From an uncultured Fidelibacterota bacterium (GTDB lineage: Bacteria; Fidelibacterota; Fidelibacteria; Fidelibacterales; Fidelibacteraceae), in NCBI GenBank assembly GCA_937862595.1, contig CALMFL010000024.1, positions 1-8,358 on the forward strand: a DNA stretch of 8,358 nt, written 5' to 3'. A model generated the notes under the pieces. It was not told the origin of the DNA. It saw only the letters and a program-made list of their open reading frames with translations, and made no database searches. Below, one piece after another: positions 7,532-8,358 of this stretch. Position 1 is the first letter of the stretch, and each line of letters opens with the position of its first letter. The position numbers and the translations under genes are program-made.

Positions 7532-7562
7532 TCCCGTCACCCGTTACCAGTCACCAGTCACT
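7532..7562 (-). repeat. Right heptad block, inverted GGTRACK x4
   Basis: Read on the minus strand the block is AGTGACT, GGTGACT, GGTAACG, GGTGACG, GGGA: four heptamers of the left-array type in inverted orientation. It starts 3 nt past the stop (TAA, 7568-7566) of the LPP20-like gene. TGA, TGA and TAA fall in three successive frames within its first 19 nt. It is much shorter than the left array (4 versus 16 heptamers). Confidence 0.93.
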
Positions 7563-7565
7563 ATT

Positions 7566-8129
7566 TTACTGTACGATTTCCTTTTCATACTGAAGGACTT
7601 CTTCCTCCAGGTCGCCGCTTGTTTTCGAGATCACAAAGCGTTCATAGATTTCCGGCTGCTGTTCTTTCAATTCCTTCATCAGGCGCGTATTGACCGAGCG
7701 CGGTGTGATCGCATACAGCGCGTAGGCGGTGTAGACGCCCTTGCTGAGGGTGATCGTTTCATCTACCGGAAAAATGCCCTGTACGGTCGTATTGATGATC
7801 ACCTCGGCGGTTTTTTCAAACAGTTCGGTGATCTCGGAGGCCTTGTCGCTTCCTTCTTCCTTCACATAGAGGGCCGCGATCCCGTCGATGCGGGATTCGA
7901 TCGCCTGACCGATCTTGATATAGGCATCCGTCCGGGCTTTATCCCGTGCGATATCTTCCCGCTGGCTTTTCGCCTCGCCGATCTCGGCAATACCGCCCCA
8001 TACGCGGTAACGGTTCGCCTTTTTCATCAGTTTGTCGCGCTGTTTGTTATGGACGACCGTCATGGTCGCGCAGGATGAAAGGATCATGGCAATGATCGTA
8101 ATGAGCATCAGGGTTTTAATTCGTTTCAT
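7566..8129 (-). CDS. LPP20-like lipoprotein
   Basis: The 187-residue product has a classic lipoprotein signal: a basic start (MKRIK), a hydrophobic core, and lipobox LSSC with Cys20. Ala follows Cys20, so by the E. coli +2 rule (which may not hold here) it would go to the outer membrane. The mature part resembles the LPP20 family: an alpha-helical IARDKARTDAYIKIGQAIESRI stretch (60-81), a middle region with TAEVIINTTVQGI (107-119) and KGVYTAYALYAIT (130-142), then an acidic, probably helical tail. Such lipoproteins are often of unknown function; Helicobacter Lpp20 is the namesake. The ATG at 8129 has a good Shine-Dalgarno, with GAGGT ending 5 nt before it. It converges on the GH97 gene with the heptad-bounded cassette between them, and it is divergent from the lipid kinase gene. 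It may be monocistronic. Confidence 0.75.
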   Translation of the reverse strand: MKRIKTLMLITIIAMILSSCATMTVVHNKQRDKLMKKANRYRVWGGIAEIGEAKSQREDIARDKARTDAYIKIGQAIESRIDGIAALYVKEEGSDKASEITELFEKTAEVIINTTVQGIFPVDETITLSKGVYTAYALYAITPRSVNTRLMKELKEQQPEIYERFVISKTSGDLEEEVLQYEKEIVQ

Positions 8130-8157
8130 GTTTTACCTCGTGTTAGAATGTTGGCCT

Positions 8158-8189
8158 ATTATAATACATTGTAATTTTTGTTAATTCAA
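8158..8189 (-). promoter_or_regulatory. Candidate promoter of the LPP20-like gene
   Basis: On the minus strand, TTGAAT (8189-8184), a 17-nt spacer and TATTAT (8166-8161) form a sigma-70-like promoter. An overlapping perfect TATAAT (8163-8158) has TTAACA 15 nt upstream as an alternative pairing. Either choice leaves roughly 30 nt to the ATG at 8129, with room for the GAGGT ribosome-binding site. Confidence 0.5.
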
Positions 8190-8289
8190 GATGAAATAAT
8201 TCAAACGGGCTTTTTCAAATCGTTCATTTTTTATATTGTGAAGTTTAATTTAATCCTTAATTTTTGTGCATATCAAAACAGGAAGACGC

Positions 8290-8358
8290 ATGACCATTCA
8301 GCTCATCTACAATCCAAACGCCGGGGGCGGACGCGGCGCCAAACTCTCATCGATCATC
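8290..8358 (+). CDS. Diacylglycerol kinase-family lipid kinase, 5' end only
   Basis: Only the first 23 codons are present: MTIQLIYNPNAGGGRGAKLS and on. A hydrophobic beta strand followed by NPNAGGGRG is the typical N-terminus of bacterial DagK/YegS-type lipid kinases (the NPxaGgg nucleotide-binding motif), which phosphorylate diacylglycerol or related lipids at the membrane. The ATG at 8290 has AGGA (8280-8283) 6 nt upstream as Shine-Dalgarno. The upstream 8190-8279 is AT-rich and should hold its promoter, but I find no convincing -35/-10 pair. The identification rests on one motif because the gene runs out of the window. Confidence 0.7.
   Translation, partial: MTIQLIYNPNAGGGRGAKLSSII

Larger units (their letters stand above)
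6985..7562. mobile_element. Candidate S23 cassette bounded by inverted heptad arrays
   Basis: About 580 bp made of a GGTRACK array (6985-7100), an AT-rich core with one gene (four-helix-bundle protein, minus strand) and an inverted block of the same heptamer (7532-7562). The outermost ends match best: a perfect 16-mer, ACTGGTGACTGGTAAC, occurs at 6989-7004 and inverted at 7558-7543. The core is far richer in A and T than the genes on both sides. No target-site duplication, transposase or recombinase is visible, so calling this a mobile unit is inference from inverted ends, base composition and its position between two stop codons. Alternatives are an intergenic repeat pair that happens to flank a resident gene, or a decayed larger element. 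Confidence 0.45.

Noticed and set aside
6985..7562. CRISPR array or 23S rRNA intervening sequence
   Set aside because: The heptads are contiguous with no spacers, and no rRNA sequence flanks the S23 gene; both neighbours are protein genes.
6985..7562. Classical insertion sequence with target-site duplication
   Set aside because: No transposase is encoded, and no matching direct repeats are seen just outside the arms.
7524..8078. Plus-strand frame of 184 codons across the LPP20-like gene
   Set aside because: Antisense to a gene with a clear lipobox, ribosome-binding site and promoter; it would also start upstream of and run through the right repeat block.
8190..8289. Promoter for the lipid kinase gene
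   Set aside because: The stretch is AT-rich with several TATATT- or TTAAT-like hexamers, but none pairs with a credible -35 at proper spacing.

Overview
The window looks like a chromosomal segment of a Gram-negative bacterium of the FCB superphylum, most likely an uncultured lineage near Cloacimonadota, Marinimicrobia or KSB1; I cannot fix the phylum. Pointers are a secreted LamG/FN3-like protein ending in a YPNPFNP-type C-terminal sorting domain, a GH97 glycosidase (a family centred on Bacteroidetes and relatives), and several exported proteins or lipoproteins. Most genes are GC-rich. The intergenic regions and one small cassette are conspicuously AT-rich.

Layout. (1) 2-385 (+): 3' part of a PrsW-family intramembrane protease gene, overlapping tail to tail by 31 bp with the next gene. 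(2) 3125-355 (-): lepA (elongation factor 4), followed through an ATGA overlap by an exported DUF3298-like (RsiV/PdaC-type) protein gene. A possible leaderless promoter sits directly before lepA. (3) 3296-6989 (+): a two-gene unit, a LamG/FN3-like surface protein and, 22 nt later behind a GGAGG Shine-Dalgarno, a GH97 glycosidase with a lipoprotein-like leader. (4) 6985-7562: an AT-rich cassette encoding one small S23/four-helix-bundle protein (-), bounded by inverted arrays of the heptamer GGTRACK. (5) 8129-7566 (-): an LPP20-like lipoprotein gene. (6) 8290 to the window end (+): the first 23 codons of a probable diacylglycerol-kinase-family lipid kinase, divergent from the lipoprotein gene.

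How they fit together. The LamG protein and GH97 enzyme plausibly act together on extracellular or periplasmic alpha-linked glycans. lepA and the DUF3298 gene are co-transcribed and probably translationally coupled, without an obvious functional link. The most unusual structure is the heptad-bounded S23 cassette. It fills the gap between the convergent GH97 and LPP20-like genes: its left arm contains the GH97 stop codon, and its right arm begins 3 nt past the other gene's stop. Both arms are oriented so that ribosomes entering from either side meet stops in all three frames within 19 nt. It is the best candidate here for an undescribed small mobile or selfish element.
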